A DNA stretch of 64,000 bases, from positions 4,088,501-4,152,500 of the forward strand of contig CM067526.1 in the NCBI GenBank assembly GCA_034509925.1, written 5' to 3'. Each line of letters opens with the position of its first letter. Within the stretch, counting starts at the first letter, position 1. A program made the translations under genes and the position numbers. The notes below the pieces were generated by a model that was not told where the DNA came from, ran no database searches, and was given only the letters and a program-made list of their open reading frames with translations. Shown one piece after another: positions 24,607 through 51,214 of the stretch. The DNA comes from Hirudinaria manillensis (taxonomy: Eukaryota; Annelida; Clitellata; Hirudinida; Hirudinidae).

Positions 24607-27073
24607 ATGTGGATAAAAATATTTCTTCTTAGCTTTTATTTATTTGTTTTATTTATTTTATCTCGCATCATTGAAGCTTTTTCATATTACCAGAGTGGAT
24701 ACTTTTCTAGCCACTTGATTGACCCATTTACATTAAGTGTTCAAAAATTGAAAGCCATTTTAGACAATAGAGGTGTTACCTATGCTAATATAATTGAAAA
24801 GCAGGAATTATCTGGTCTTGTGGAAAGTTCGGGTTGGTTATTGAGTATTTCAAGCATTATTGTTATTGTTTTAATTTTGTTTATAATACAAGGTGAACTG
24901 ACACACGGTGAGGTGACATCTATTGATCTTGACACCATCAGCTTATTGGAAAATGAGGATCTGAGTGAGACTGGGACTGTAAACTTTTCCTGTGGAGCTC
25001 ATTTTCTGGAGAAGGTGGAAGATACAAAAGATAGCGTTTGGCTTGTCCAAGTCCTACCAGTTGGTAAATCAAGAAACGGGAAGAAAAAAATAAGTAATTT
25101 TCGTTGGAAGCATTTAATCAAGCACTTATCTCGATTTGGAATTCAAGCAGGAACCTTTAATTGCATCTTGGATCCTGAGTAAGTAGTTTAATATAGTTAA
25201 AACATAACATCTGTATCACCTTTTCATTCTTAACTGCAGATTCTGTGATAAAAAGGGATGGATCAAAGATGAAATCATCCTTGCTATGCCAGAGGGATAT
25301 TGTTCTAAGGACAAAGTAACTATGAAGCCTTACAAGGATAGCAGGGCAGAACCGATGGCCATTTTCAATTGGATTAATTCAGAATTATCCTCGAGGGTTC
25401 AAAAAGTCGGCAGCGTCAGCAAATTGATGAAGCACTGGTTAACGTACGACGACAGACTTCATGGGAACCATTCCAACCTTACAAAGAATGAAAATTGCCA
25501 GGAATACGTCAGGGTCTTCCTCCTTTCTTCGCTCATGGTTCCTCCGATGTTCTTTTCGGCATTGTCGGTCAAGTTTTCGGGAAGGGTGAAATTTGGAATT
25601 ATTGACAATGAAAGCAAAGAGAAGCACGAAATGGTCGAACTGATTACGACCAGGGTTCTTCGCGAGGTCGAAACAATAGATTCTCTCAAAATTAAAACTT
25701 CTTATTTTTTTGCAACCCCTGAAGAAGTGAGAAGGTTTGGATCGAAGCATGGGGAACATCACAACTACAAGTCTCTCTTCAGTTCTCTACAATCTATGCA
25801 TCCTGAAGCTAATGATGTCTTTAAATTCAGCCTTATCATAATCAGTGCTGCATCTTGTTTTGACTTTGTGTTTTTTTCTCACATGAGCCTTTACAAAATA
25901 GTCATCGGTGCTCTTTGGAGTCTTTTCAAATGGAATTTGATCCTAATTTTCTGTTGGATGGCTATGCTTGGAGTCTTCTGTACCTTCCAACAGGCAGATG
26001 TCATCCTTAATGTTCTTCTTCTACTCATAAGAACAATTAGTTCATCAGATCCATTTAATCAGCTGAGAAGCGACTGGCTCTATTACTTGCAAACCAAGAA
26101 CGGTTGGGTGGTTCCCGTCGTCACCTTTTCTGTGTTTTATTTGGTAGTCTTTATTGCCCGCAAAAAATTATTTGCCCTCTTCAGATCAACCTTGTCTTCC
26201 ACTCGACCTTCCTCCATTTTCTGGAACATTGGATTTTGGGAAACTCAGATCGGAAATTTGTTTCAGCCGCTGTTCGCCACCTCGACGGGCGACGTCGACG
26301 CAGACTCGAGTTACGACGGAGATCGCTCTTCGGACTACGACATGATGGAGATGTTCATCGAGCGACTGGCCATGCCGGATCTGTGGCTGAGGCCGATCGT
26401 TTCCCTTCAATATTTGCACGACCTTCCGACCTGGAGATACGAGGGTCGTCGCCCGAGCGGCGCTCTCGGCAACGAGTCAGATCGTTCCGAGGAGGCCGAA
26501 GAGGCTCCGCCCTGCCCGGACGATTCTTCCGCAAGTGAACTTAACTTCGGCTCTCGGCCGTTTCTATTCATCTGCGAGAAGTGCAGAGCGGCCCTACATC
26601 CCGGTAGAAGAAAGGCCAATTCGAGAAGCAAATGCAAAGAGGCGAGAGACAGACAGGCTTCGCTGAGGATCACTTCCTTGCAGGCAGCCAAATATTTAAT
26701 GGATGGAAATTACAAATGCATGTGCAGACACGCGGAACAAGGAGCTGAAGAAACGGAAGGTTTGGATGACGACGCATCTTACATCAGCCACTTTCAAGAG
26801 GAAAAGAACAGAGAACATAGAAAGTGGACGAAGAACGATCTGTCAGATTATCAAAATGGAAACGTGCCCAAAGGCATTATCTTGGCGTCGGAGTGCTCAA
26901 TCTGCCTGGATAGCTATAAGAGAAGGGACATGCTTTGTGGCCTGCCGTGTGGTCACGCATACCATCAGAATTGCATAATGGGATGGCTCACTAGAGATAA
27001 TCATTGCTGCCCTGTGTGCAGGTGGCCTGCCTATAAAGCCAAACCCTGTCGTAAGCACATTCTCTCGGATTGA
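24607..27073 (+). CDS. RNF103: RNF103 membrane-bound RING-H2 E3 ubiquitin ligase
   Basis: Two exons, 24607-25178 and 25240-27073, join in frame to 801 aa (human about 685). RNF103 (KF-1) is an ER-membrane E3 ligase linked to ER-associated degradation. The N-terminus MWIKIFLLSFYLFVLF..IEAF is the typical first membrane segment, followed by LIDPFTLSVQKLKAILDNRG, EDTKDSVWLVQV, SRFGIQAGTFNC, and FFSALSVKFSGRVKFG, all characteristic of this protein. Further hydrophobic segments lie in the middle. The C-terminal RING-H2 domain spans about 743-784 with the ligand series C-x2-C ... C-x-H-x2-H-x2-C ... C-x2-C (CSICLDSY, LPCGHAYHQNC, CCPVC). The start is ATG 24607; in-frame upstream sequence has no better start. 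A hydrophobic stretch at about 90-110 and an acidic, Ser-rich linker before the RING account for part of the extra length. A candidate AATAAA poly(A) signal lies at 27640-27645. Confidence 0.95.
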
Positions 27074-28974
27074 GGGCGAGGTTCGCATGAATTTTTGATG
27101 ACCCGATCCTCTTTTTTTTCCTATGCATCGTTTGGCAAATGAAATCTTCATTTTTGAGAGTTGGGTGGAAAGAAATTAACAGGCATTTTAGAGATTTTTA
27201 AAGCATAGTTCTTGGATTGGATCGCATTAACTTCAGATGAGTTCATGGCTTTGGATTGTAAAACATTTTGAGCCAGTTTTGCTTTAAATGTTTACATGCG
27301 TGGACATTTATTGCTTACTGCAATTTGAGGCAATGAAATTTTAACAAAGGCAGTTGCCTCCTAATTATAAGGTTTGTTATCTGCCAAAGCAGTGCAATTA
27401 CTTGATAGTCGCAGTGAACTTATAAATCGCATTAAGTTGTTAATGAATTACGTGATACACGACGAGGGATTTGCATGTGTTATCATCTTTGATCAGTAAA
27501 AAATCTGAATGTTAAACACTTGGCAACAATGTTATTGGCTCCTCTAAGCTGAAACATCAAAACAAAATGACTAAAAATGGAATGCTTGTTTTTTGTTTTT
27601 TTTTTATGAAATTGCGGAAAAAAAGTTTGGGACAATACTAATAAAAGTTTGCTGATCGTTCAATCTTCTGTGACTGAGTTCCAATGGATTGAGAGTAAGG
27701 TCGTTATTCAACAGCAGTTATTTCCATGAAAAAAATGTTCGTTGTCGCTAGAGCTTCCGAAAACCTCGTAAACACTTGCAGCGGATGAGGACAGTAATTC
27801 GGGTCGCTAATCTAGTCTGGCGGGGATGTAGGCTCAGAGATTAAAGCAAAAATTCTTGTCTTCTTCATCCCGTAGGGAAGTGCATAAATATTGACAAGAG
27901 CAGAATTTAGGCAGTTTTCCATGTTAAGCGGCGAAATAATTTAGTAGTTCCAATTCCGCAACTTCTTGTGTTGCAAAGCAGTTAATCTTTCAAGCCTTAA
28001 CGCGCCGGTTTTTAAGTTTTGGTTTGAGTTGGTAAAACGTTTTACAAAAACTAATAACGGGTAGCTGATATCACGGTGCTCGCAAATGTTTTCAAAGTTT
28101 GTAGGTCAGGTAAACCATTGAGGAGGGATTTGTCGCCCGGAAATAGCTAAAGAGGAGCCACTTATGGTTTACGTATGACGTAAATATAAAAAGTAGTAGA
28201 GAAAAAATATACTGAAAAAGTTCAGCAAAGACGGGGGGCAGTAAGTAGGATTCAGAGGTCATCAACAATTAATGGAGAACGAGTCATTTTTTTTTGAGAA
28301 GTTAATTAATCGAAACATGATTTTTTTGTAAAGCTAAAAATAAAAAGATAATTGTAACTGTAATTATTACTATATATATATATATTATATAATAACCATA
28401 ACAAGCACGTAACTATAGTAAATATTATAAATCACGAATAAAGTATGAAAGTTTTTATCTGGTAGATGCTTGCCAAATTTTCAATATTTTAGGACGTTCA
28501 GAGCAGCATTATTGACGTCACAGTGTTGGGAACACAAATGCAAATCGTTACAAACCCACATGCTTTGCTTGCTTAGATTCGGAATTTCTATTTCATTCTC
28601 TTCATTTATGTAATTTCTTTTTTACTAAATGTTTTTTTGCTTAAAATTTATAAATCATTTAAAAGAGACTCGAAAGGTCGACAATGTTTTTTTATTCAAC
28701 TGTGGGAAACTGCGCTAAAATCGAGACTAAAATGTCTTCAACTTACCAATTCTCTCTTCTCAGAACCAGACTTCCCAGTTGTGAAGCGAATTGTTTTGTT
28801 TACTGAATCGAACACCTTTGCCTATGTGACGTCATCAGAAGGTGTTAATAACAGCCAAAGATCGAAGTTATACAAACCTTGTAATATGGCCCATTAACTC
28901 ATCGCATGATGTCAGATATCGATGAACTCCTATATTTGTTATTATTTGTTTAAAATATAAATGATCACAAACGA

Positions 28975-29015
<41 letters not shown>

Positions 29016-31120
29016 ATTGTCGTTGATGATATTTTTTTAATTGTTATCGAATTCAAGATGTAGGGGCAAGCGTGGATTTCCAGGGTTACGAGTTGGGAAT
29101 TGGGCTGGAAATCCCAAAGTCTCCGCCATTAAATCGGCTTTGCCCGACATCAGCAACTAACTCTGGTGTCATTTTATTTTTTTTCTGGAAACATTTTGAA
29201 AGCCTTCGTTGACCCGGCTCCAGAATCTATCAGTGGAATACTGTAAGGCATAAACATCATCATCATCATTACTATATGTTTCCTCTTTTAAGCTTGTATT
29301 CCCATCCCCATCTAATTATAAAGTAAACAACTGACAGGAGACGTACATTTAAGTGATAAGATAGTCATAAAACAACTTCACAAGTACTTTATCGACAACA
29401 AACTCAAAGGTAGCTCCTAATCGATATCTCTTGGATCGTATTGATCGGCATCGTCCTCATCTTAGACGACATCAGTCAATGTTTTTCTACTTCTTTCCCA
29501 GCATAAAGTGCTCTTACTCAAAGTTTCAAGTTCACTCGTGTGCAAATTAAACTTTCACCTTCTTAACATTAATAAAATCCATATTGATTTGAATAATTAA
29601 TTAATTGGTCTCTTCTCGTGAGTTTCATTCCAATTAGTAAAACCTCCGAACTTGTGGGACACCACGCTACTTCGTACTTAATGATGATTTGGTAAAAAGT
29701 TAGCGACAGAGAAGTTTATGAACGATAAAATAATTCAGTCGGCAGCAATTTTCCGCAGGAAGCTGGGCTTTCGAGACTTTTACTTTTATTTACAACCTTT
29801 TGTTGTTTAAGTTATTTTGCCAAAGTCGTGTTCTATTTAAGGGGCCTGTTAGGTAGGTAGATAGCACCACAATTCAAAAAGAGCTAAAACATTGACGAAA
29901 GAAGATAAAATTAGAAGGGTTAACCACGATGAAGTGACTCGCCACGTTACTCACTCCCATTGATGGCTAAGTATTTGAATTTATGTGGAGCGGCTCATAA
30001 TTATTAAATTTAATGTTATGGACGTTTGTAATTACATTTCTTCACCTAGAATGTTAACAAGTGCGCGTTTTAGGTGATTCTTTTCTGTTTATCAATAAAT
30101 TCGTTTCAAGACTTGAAACCACTTGGTGTTCCACTCCAAAAGTTTATTCTTTATTCGAGACGTTGATACATTTTGTAAGTTGTCCCTCGTCGCGACACAT
30201 CAAAACAACGACACAAATTCAACTGAATGTAACTCATTTACAAAGTAAAATTTTCAAATCACAAAAAATTAACTATTTGCCTCCCCCTTTTCACGTGGGA
30301 GCGTTAAGTAATGAATGGAAAATGTTACCTCAAGAGTTTATCCCGCATGCTTTCCATTAGAAATGGAAATTATGAATTGATAGATGAGATATTTCTGTCA
30401 AACACGCCATACACTCCCACTTTAGAAGCAATAAAAAGTGTGTTTAACTAAGGCAAATTTTCCGAGAAAAGCAGGCCGCCGAAACTTTCCCTCACGGATA
30501 GTGATCGTATTCATTACTCAAGACTGTTTTAGGTATGTAAGATGAAATATTGAACATGAAAACCCTCAACAAGAAAGAAAACAAGAATCACGAATCAATT
30601 GAGTAGCTGATCAAAGTCCTCTATCGATTTTTGATAAGCGACAAATCAATTTGGTTAAAAAGCCATCATGTGCTGCTTCATGAATATTGATGAGTTGAAC
30701 AAATATAATTAAGGACACTCATATCTAGAAAAGGTTAGGCGACAGGCAAGATTTTAAATCGTATCTTCAAACTTTAGTGATATACTTTTTTTCAAAGCTC
30801 GAGCTTGAAGTTTATTTGTTCATTATTTTAGAAATTTTTTATTAAACTATCGTAAAATGATTTTAATCGGATGAGCGATCGTCAGGAATTGTCGTGACTG
30901 GATCAACTAACAAGTTAGAATCACCTGTGACGTGAATGTTGTTGTTAAGAACATCAGCTATGTTATTGTGTGTATGAACTCACATGAATGAGCAATTCTT
31001 GGGGGGCGTTTTAGAGGTTTAAAAGGGAATCTGTTTTGGTTTTGTATCCGGTCGATTATAATTTGTTTTTGTATATTTTAATCTGTCTTGTTTTGGATAT
31101 TTGGTCATTTTGCGGCATTC
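27074..31120. other. 4-kb non-coding interval between RNF103 and EVI5
   Basis: It contains the RNF103 3' UTR (candidate AATAAA at 27640), a (TTA)n microsatellite at 28977-29012, and two perfect TGACGTCA palindromes (28513, 28827). Small frames on both strands (28637-28897, 30061-30360) show no recognisable similarity and no composition shift. The right end should carry the EVI5 promoter and 5' UTR. No RNA gene was recognised. Confidence 0.5.
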
Positions 31121-46001
<14,881 letters not shown>

Positions 46002-46324
46002 CTGGCGAAAGTCGATATTTACTCTCCATTGCCAACGTCTGTCTTGAAACGTCCACGCTCTATTCCATCATCATAATCATTATCATCACCACCATCATCC
46101 TCATCATCTGCATCATCATCATCACCATCATCCTCATCATCTTCATCCTCATCATCGTAGTCTTAGTCATCATTGCTGCTACTATTAAATCTTTGCGAGG
46201 TCTTAGCTTGAAGATTTATATTGACAAAGTGGTTAATTAAGAGTTATATTATATTATATGACTTTTATTATAACTTGGAGTTATTACTTGATTATTATTA
46301 TTACTATTTATTATTATTATTATT
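46002..46324 (+). other. EVI5 3' UTR region
   Basis: Sequence after the EVI5 stop begins with imperfect TCATCATCA and CACCACC units, then AT-rich sequence and (TTA)n. No AATAAA is seen before the retrotransposon, so the EVI5 transcript may end inside or beyond the insertion. That is inference. Confidence 0.45.
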
Positions 46325-46335
46325 ATTGTTATTAT
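46325..46335. repeat. Left target-site duplication of the retrotransposon
   Basis: ATTGTTATTAT directly abuts the 3' end of the element. The same 11 bp occurs at 50549-50559 next to the 5' end. Because the target is a microsatellite, the exact border could shift by a base or more. Confidence 0.7.
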
Positions 46336-46383
46336 ACACATTTTTCCTGCTTCTTCTCGGTCTCACAGCCGGTGATGAATGAA

Positions 46384-46410
46384 TGCTGAGCACTACCAGT
46401 GCTCTCAGCA
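46384..46410 (-). other. Stem-loop in the retrotransposon 3' UTR
   Basis: TGCTGAGCACT pairs with AGTGCTCTCAGCA across an ACC loop: 11 base pairs with a 2-nt bulge. It starts 2 nt after the ORF stop on the element's strand. Elements of this kind rely on 3' UTR RNA structure for recognition by their own reverse transcriptase, so this may be part of that signal. Confidence 0.65.
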
Positions 46411-46412
46411 AT

Positions 46413-49400
46413 TCACCCAAGAACTTTTCGAAGAATGTGGGCAGTGCCCAGCAAGGAGATCTTCTGAATCTCCGAAGTCTTTGGTCGTCCTGGTATCAAC
46501 TCTACATACTTTGTAAAGTCTTTTCTTAGCGTTCCGAGCGCTCCTACAATTACCGGAACGACTTTAGACTTCACTTTCCACATCCGGTTGATTTCAATCT
46601 CCAGGTCCTTGTATTTGCTAATTTTTTCAGCTTCTTTGAGCGCGATGTTCTTATCATCCGGAACTGAAACATCGATTAGCATGCAAGACTTGGATCTCCT
46701 GTCATGGATAACAATGTCAGGTCTGTTGGCCAATATTTTCCTGTCCGTGATAATCGCATAGTCCCATAGAATGGTGCAATCTTTTATATTCGTCACACTT
46801 TGGGGCGTGTGCTCGTACCATTTCTTTGGAACTTCCCATCCTAACTCACGGCATACAATCCAGTGGATGTAACTGGCCACCTTATTATGTCGGTGCAAAT
46901 ATTCAGTTGCTGCTAACACAGTGCAACCCGACGTTATGTGGCTTATCGTTTCTTGGGCCTTGCCACAGATCCTGCAATTGCCATCTATCTGCTGCTTCAA
47001 TATCATACGTTGATGGTAACGTGTGTTTAGTGTCTGGTCTTGAGCTGCCATGATCAAACTCTCAGTTTCGCCTTTGAGCCCAGCGCTTCTTAACCAAGCA
47101 CAGCTTGCTTCTTTGTCCACCCAATTCTTTTCTAAGTTACAAAAGAATTGTCCATGCATGGGCTTTTCCCTCAATTCATTTATTCTCTCCTTCTCCATGT
47201 TGTCCTTTAACATTTCTTTCACGGATGTTTGAACTGTGGGCAAGGACAGATATTTATTTTTAATTGTCTTTGCTTCCTTAAGGAGAGAATATTTTGCCTT
47301 CCCTGCTTCATGCTTTTTGACAAGACTACAGAGCCTGTCGTTGCCCTGTTCAATATAATCACTCAAGTTAACCATGGAGCATCTGTAAGCAGACATCAGT
47401 TGGATAAGTCCCCGGCCTCCATTGCGTCTCTTAATGTAGAGTCGACTAACATCTCCTTTTGGGTGATGAAGTCCATGCATCGTCAGCAACTTTCGTGTCT
47501 TGCGATCCATTTTGTCGATTTCAGACTTTCTCCAATCAATTATGCCAAAGCTATAGGTGAGCACTGGAATTGTCAAAGCATTAATTGCCGATAACTTGTT
47601 CTTGGAATTTAACTCTGACTTGAGAATGAGACGCACCCGACGGTAATACTCTCTGGTTATTTTCTCCTTCATTTCAGGATGTTTAATGTCACCATTCTCA
47701 TCGATTCCAAGATATTTGTACGCCTCCTCTTCGTTAAGACTCTGAATTGAATTGTGATCGTCAAATGGCATGTTTCGGCTTTTGATCTGCTTGCCTCTCT
47801 TCATTATAGCTACGGCACACTTGTCTAAACCGAACTCCATGCAAATGTCATCAGTAAACGTTTTGACTGTAGTTAGGGCCTTGTTAAGTTGGGTTTCTGT
47901 TTTAGTAAATATTTTTAGATCATCCATGTAAAGTAAATGAGATATTTGTTCTTTTGGTTCTATTTCATATCCTAATTTTAATTTATTTAGCATATTTGAT
48001 AAGGGTACTAAAGCCAAACAGAAAAGGAGGGGTGAGAGAGAGTCACCTTGGAAGATTCCTCTCTTAATGCTTATTTTATTGGTTTTTATGCAACCTAACT
48101 GATGACACAGCATAAGTTCGGTTTTCCATTCTTTCATCGAGCATTCCATGAAACCGGTGATTCTAGCAGGGACTCCATACATCTTCATTGATGCCAAAAT
48201 CCAAGAATGAGGGACACTATCGAATGCCTTCTTATAATCAATCCATGCCATTGCTAAATTCCTCTTCATTCTTTTGGCAGTACTTACAATCATCTTGTTT
48301 ATAAGCAACTGGTCTTTACAACCTCTTGACCCTCGTTGACAGCCTTTCTGTTCTATAGGAAGGATGTTATTCTTATCAAGGTGTGTGTATAGCCGGTTTG
48401 ATATTGCAGAGGTCAGCAATTTATATAAGGTGGGAAGACAGGTTATAGGTCGGTAATTTTTGGGATTGTTTTGGTTTGCACCTTTTGAGAGGAGAAATGT
48501 TACACCGGAGGTTAGCCAGGATGGTATATTTTCTGGGTTATTAATCAAATCATTAAAAGCTATTGTAAGTATACTATGGAGAGAGGTAAAACGTTTAATC
48601 CAGAAATTTTGTATATTGTCAGGGCCTGGGGATTTCCAATTTGAAGATTTTTTAATAACTTCCTGAATTTCACTTATTGTAAATTCTTTCCATTCTTCTG
48701 TAACCACATTCCTAAATGCAATTTCCTCATCTCTTACCCAAGCTGCTTCAGTGTTGTGCACAATTTCATTCTCAAGAATTCCTCTCCAAAATTCTTCAAT
48801 TTTCTCTGCAGAGGGTGGGTCACTAATTGCTTCGTTTCGTTTACATAAATGACGGTAAAACTTCTTTGCATCCTCTTGGAAAAGCTTATTTTGATGGTAC
48901 CCATCATTTCTTTTACAGTATCTCTTTAACCTTTGGGCAGTAGCCTGCAATTTCATCTTAATGTCTTGCTCCTTCTCTTCTAGGGATTTACTTTCGTCTT
49001 TGAAGAGGTGTTTAGCCTTATTGTGAACCCTCTTTGTTGCCACACCCTTTTTTATTTCACTTATAATTGATAAATCCTTCCTGTACTGTTCTACTTTATT
49101 GCTGATCCGTACTTTCCATGCAGGTTCTTTCCTTCCGACGGGGCCATCTCGTGGTTTCTGTACCCCAGCTATGACACTGGCTGAGCAATAGATTAAATCA
49201 TTAATTTCGCTTATATTAAGTTGCCTACCACTTATCATTTTGGATAAGATCTCATTAGCTGCCTTTATCTTTTCTAAGGTATCCTTGCATATTCTTACTT
49301 TGTTAAGCTTTGGCCTATTATTGAAATCCAAGTGTTTATTTTCAAGCAATCTACTTTTAATTTGTTGTTCTAAATCAGTAATATTTGTTGCTGGATCTTG

Positions 49401-49964
49401 GGGATACTGAATGGTCAGAGAGTCAATTGCTTTCTGGGGAGACTGAAACTTTCCCTCACTTATCGATTCAATCACAATTTCAGTTTGTGTTTCTGATAGA
49501 TGCCTCTCTGCGTTCTGACATGCACGATTTTTAATGCCTTGGAGTTCCATGTCACTGAATTTCTTTGTGTTAATAATCCATCTTCTGGTGTTTGCTAGAG
49601 TATCCTTATTGATATTCTGGTGTATCTCAGGATTTCTACTTCTCCACGTCGTATAAGTTCCTTTGACAACTCCTCCTTCATTTTTATTAGCTTGCGCATA
49701 ATAAAAACACCACATCAGTTCAGCATACTGTTCCTTGGTCCACTGTTGCTTTTTATTCGCTAACTTCGAATTATTGACTTTAACAGTCGACCTGTAATCC
49801 TCAGATAGTCCATTTTGAGACTGTGTCTCGGTCTGGTGACTATTTGAAGAACTTAAGGAAACAACACTACGAATTTCCGCGCGACGTTTATTTTGATCGG
49901 CTAATATGGCAGCATTCAACTTTTGAAGATATAAAGAATTAGAATTATATTTATTAAAATGCAT
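46413..49964 (-). CDS. Retrotransposon polyprotein: reverse transcriptase plus restriction-like endonuclease
   Basis: One frame of 1183 aa without stop or frameshift. Residues about 73-145 (QWTKEQYAEL.., TYTTWRSRNP.., TRRWI) look like a Myb/SANT-like DNA-binding segment; I see no C2H2 zinc finger at the N-terminus. The reverse transcriptase covers about 443-750 with KSPGPDNIQNFW, KNYRPITCLPTLYKLL, motif A DYKKAFDSVPH (576-586), motif B GIFQGDSLSPLLF and motif C YMDD (679-682). A thumb region follows (HGLHHPKGDVSRLYI, GGRGLIQL). A CCHC finger C-x2-C-x8-H-x4-C is at about 997-1014. The endonuclease has RPDIVIHD (1081-1088), LIDVSVP with Asp1098, then KYKDLE, the PD-(D/E)xK pattern. All catalytic motifs are intact, so the copy may be active or recently inserted. 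Confidence 0.92.
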   Translation of the reverse strand: MHFNKYNSNSLYLQKLNAAILADQNKRRAEIRSVVSLSSSNSHQTETQSQNGLSEDYRSTVKVNNSKLANKKQQWTKEQYAELMWCFYYAQANKNEGGVVKGTYTTWRSRNPEIHQNINKDTLANTRRWIINTKKFSDMELQGIKNRACQNAERHLSETQTEIVIESISEGKFQSPQKAIDSLTIQYPQDPATNITDLEQQIKSRLLENKHLDFNNRPKLNKVRICKDTLEKIKAANEILSKMISGRQLNISEINDLIYCSASVIAGVQKPRDGPVGRKEPAWKVRISNKVEQYRKDLSIISEIKKGVATKRVHNKAKHLFKDESKSLEEKEQDIKMKLQATAQRLKRYCKRNDGYHQNKLFQEDAKKFYRHLCKRNEAISDPPSAEKIEEFWRGILENEIVHNTEAAWVRDEEIAFRNVVTEEWKEFTISEIQEVIKKSSNWKSPGPDNIQNFWIKRFTSLHSILTIAFNDLINNPENIPSWLTSGVTFLLSKGANQNNPKNYRPITCLPTLYKLLTSAISNRLYTHLDKNNILPIEQKGCQRGSRGCKDQLLINKMIVSTAKRMKRNLAMAWIDYKKAFDSVPHSWILASMKMYGVPARITGFMECSMKEWKTELMLCHQLGCIKTNKISIKRGIFQGDSLSPLLFCLALVPLSNMLNKLKLGYEIEPKEQISHLLYMDDLKIFTKTETQLNKALTTVKTFTDDICMEFGLDKCAVAIMKRGKQIKSRNMPFDDHNSIQSLNEEEAYKYLGIDENGDIKHPEMKEKITREYYRRVRLILKSELNSKNKLSAINALTIPVLTYSFGIIDWRKSEIDKMDRKTRKLLTMHGLHHPKGDVSRLYIKRRNGGRGLIQLMSAYRCSMVNLSDYIEQGNDRLCSLVKKHEAGKAKYSLLKEAKTIKNKYLSLPTVQTSVKEMLKDNMEKERINELREKPMHGQFFCNLEKNWVDKEASCAWLRSAGLKGETESLIMAAQDQTLNTRYHQRMILKQQIDGNCRICGKAQETISHITSGCTVLAATEYLHRHNKVASYIHWIVCRELGWEVPKKWYEHTPQSVTNIKDCTILWDYAIITDRKILANRPDIVIHDRRSKSCMLIDVSVPDDKNIALKEAEKISKYKDLEIEINRMWKVKSKVVPVIVGALGTLRKDFTKYVELIPGRPKTSEIQKISLLGTAHILRKVLG

Positions 49965-50548
49965 AATTTATAATCGGAGAATGATGGGCCTAGCAAAACG
50001 AAAATTTCAAAACAGCTTCAAAGCGCCAATACGTTGAAATTTGAAATTTTACGTTACAATGGCGGTCGTTCTTGTTTATAAAATGGCGATTCCGGCATTA
50101 AAAAACCGCACAAAAATTCAATAAATACAAGCAAAACTTGGTTTATTAAGTAATTTATATTTTTTTGGTGTTAGCTTGAAACTGTTAAGGCTATCCTTGA
50201 CTAGTTTTAGTTGGAACCTTACAAACGAAGCTGAAGATACTATCTAAATAACTTCTATTAAATAAAGTTATGAGCAACACAGATTAGATTAAACCTTAGT
50301 CGACCAAGTTTGTTAATAGGTTATAACGTTAGAATTTAAATATCTTGACTATTAATAAAGTAACTTGGTTGGTGCTCCACCAGAATTTCTGCAGCAGAAC
50401 AAAACTTAACGAAACTTATATCCTCTAATAGGATTTTTAAAACTACACTTAATCGCTAAAATTAAAATTTTATTAAGAGCAGTTTGAAGCAAAATATTTC
50501 GATTAATCCCTCTCGAGCGTCCTGCGTGCCAGCACGATCCGCGTCGCC

Positions 50549-50549
50549 A

Positions 50550-50615
<66 letters not shown>
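50549..50615. repeat. (TTA)n microsatellite and right target-site duplication
   Basis: The first 11 bp (50549-50559) repeat the sequence at the other end of the retrotransposon. The following run is about 55 bp of uninterrupted ATT units. Together they show that the element entered a (TAA)n tract. Confidence 0.85.
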
Positions 50616-50616
<1 letters not shown>

Positions 50617-51214
50617 GAGTTACAAACACGTGTCATTCCAGAGTTTTGTTTGTTTACGCGAGATTTAAAAATGAAAGTTCGTGCCTTTTTGATGACAACA
50701 GAGTTTAATTCAAAGTGAGTATAAAAGTGTACAAGTGTACATAACAAGATGGTGTTTAGTTTTTTGTTTTTGTCAATGCTTTTCGATCTTTTGTTTGGTT
50801 TTTGAAATTAATTTGAAGAAATCATTTTGAAATTAATTTTGAAATAATTTTGAAATCATTTTTAAATCAATTGCTAGTCTCGTAAATTTATTCCGTCACG
50901 TTGTTGTTGTTGTTAATAATAATAATTCGTTACGATGAAGTAGATGTTGCAAGCACATATCAGGAATCGAGTTTTCAAGAAGCCAGTTTCAAATGCATTT
51001 TTATTTCATCACGTTCTTTGAGATTCTTCAAAGTGACTCCATCATTCCTGATTTTTAATTTCTTTTATTTATTTTATTATTTTATTTTTTTTTATTATTT
51101 TTTATTTTATTAATTTTTTAAAAAATGTTTCTGAACTGCTACTGCGATCTGTTTTTAAGGAACCATGAGAACGGTTTTCATTCATTTACTGCACGGAGTT
51201 TTGTTGAGTTTATT

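Larger units (their letters stand above)
46336..50548 (-). mobile_element. Full-length non-LTR retrotransposon with restriction-like endonuclease (R4/Dong-like)
   Basis: A 4.2-kb element lies between two copies of ATTGTTATTAT in (TAA)n sequence. Read on the minus strand it has a GC-rich start (GGCGACGCGG), a roughly 580-bp 5' UTR, one intact ORF, and a short 3' UTR with a stem-loop directly after the stop. It has no poly(A) tail and no long terminal repeats. The endonuclease is C-terminal of the restriction-like type, which places it among the R2/R4/NeSL/Hero elements. Among these, Dong-type members of the R4 clade are known to enter TAA repeats. It lies antisense to EVI5, about 335 bp beyond its stop codon. 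Confidence 0.85.

Noticed and set aside
28637-30360. Small + strand frames in the RNF103-EVI5 spacer
   Set aside because: No recognisable similarity, AT-rich composition like the surrounding spacer, and no consistent splice partners.
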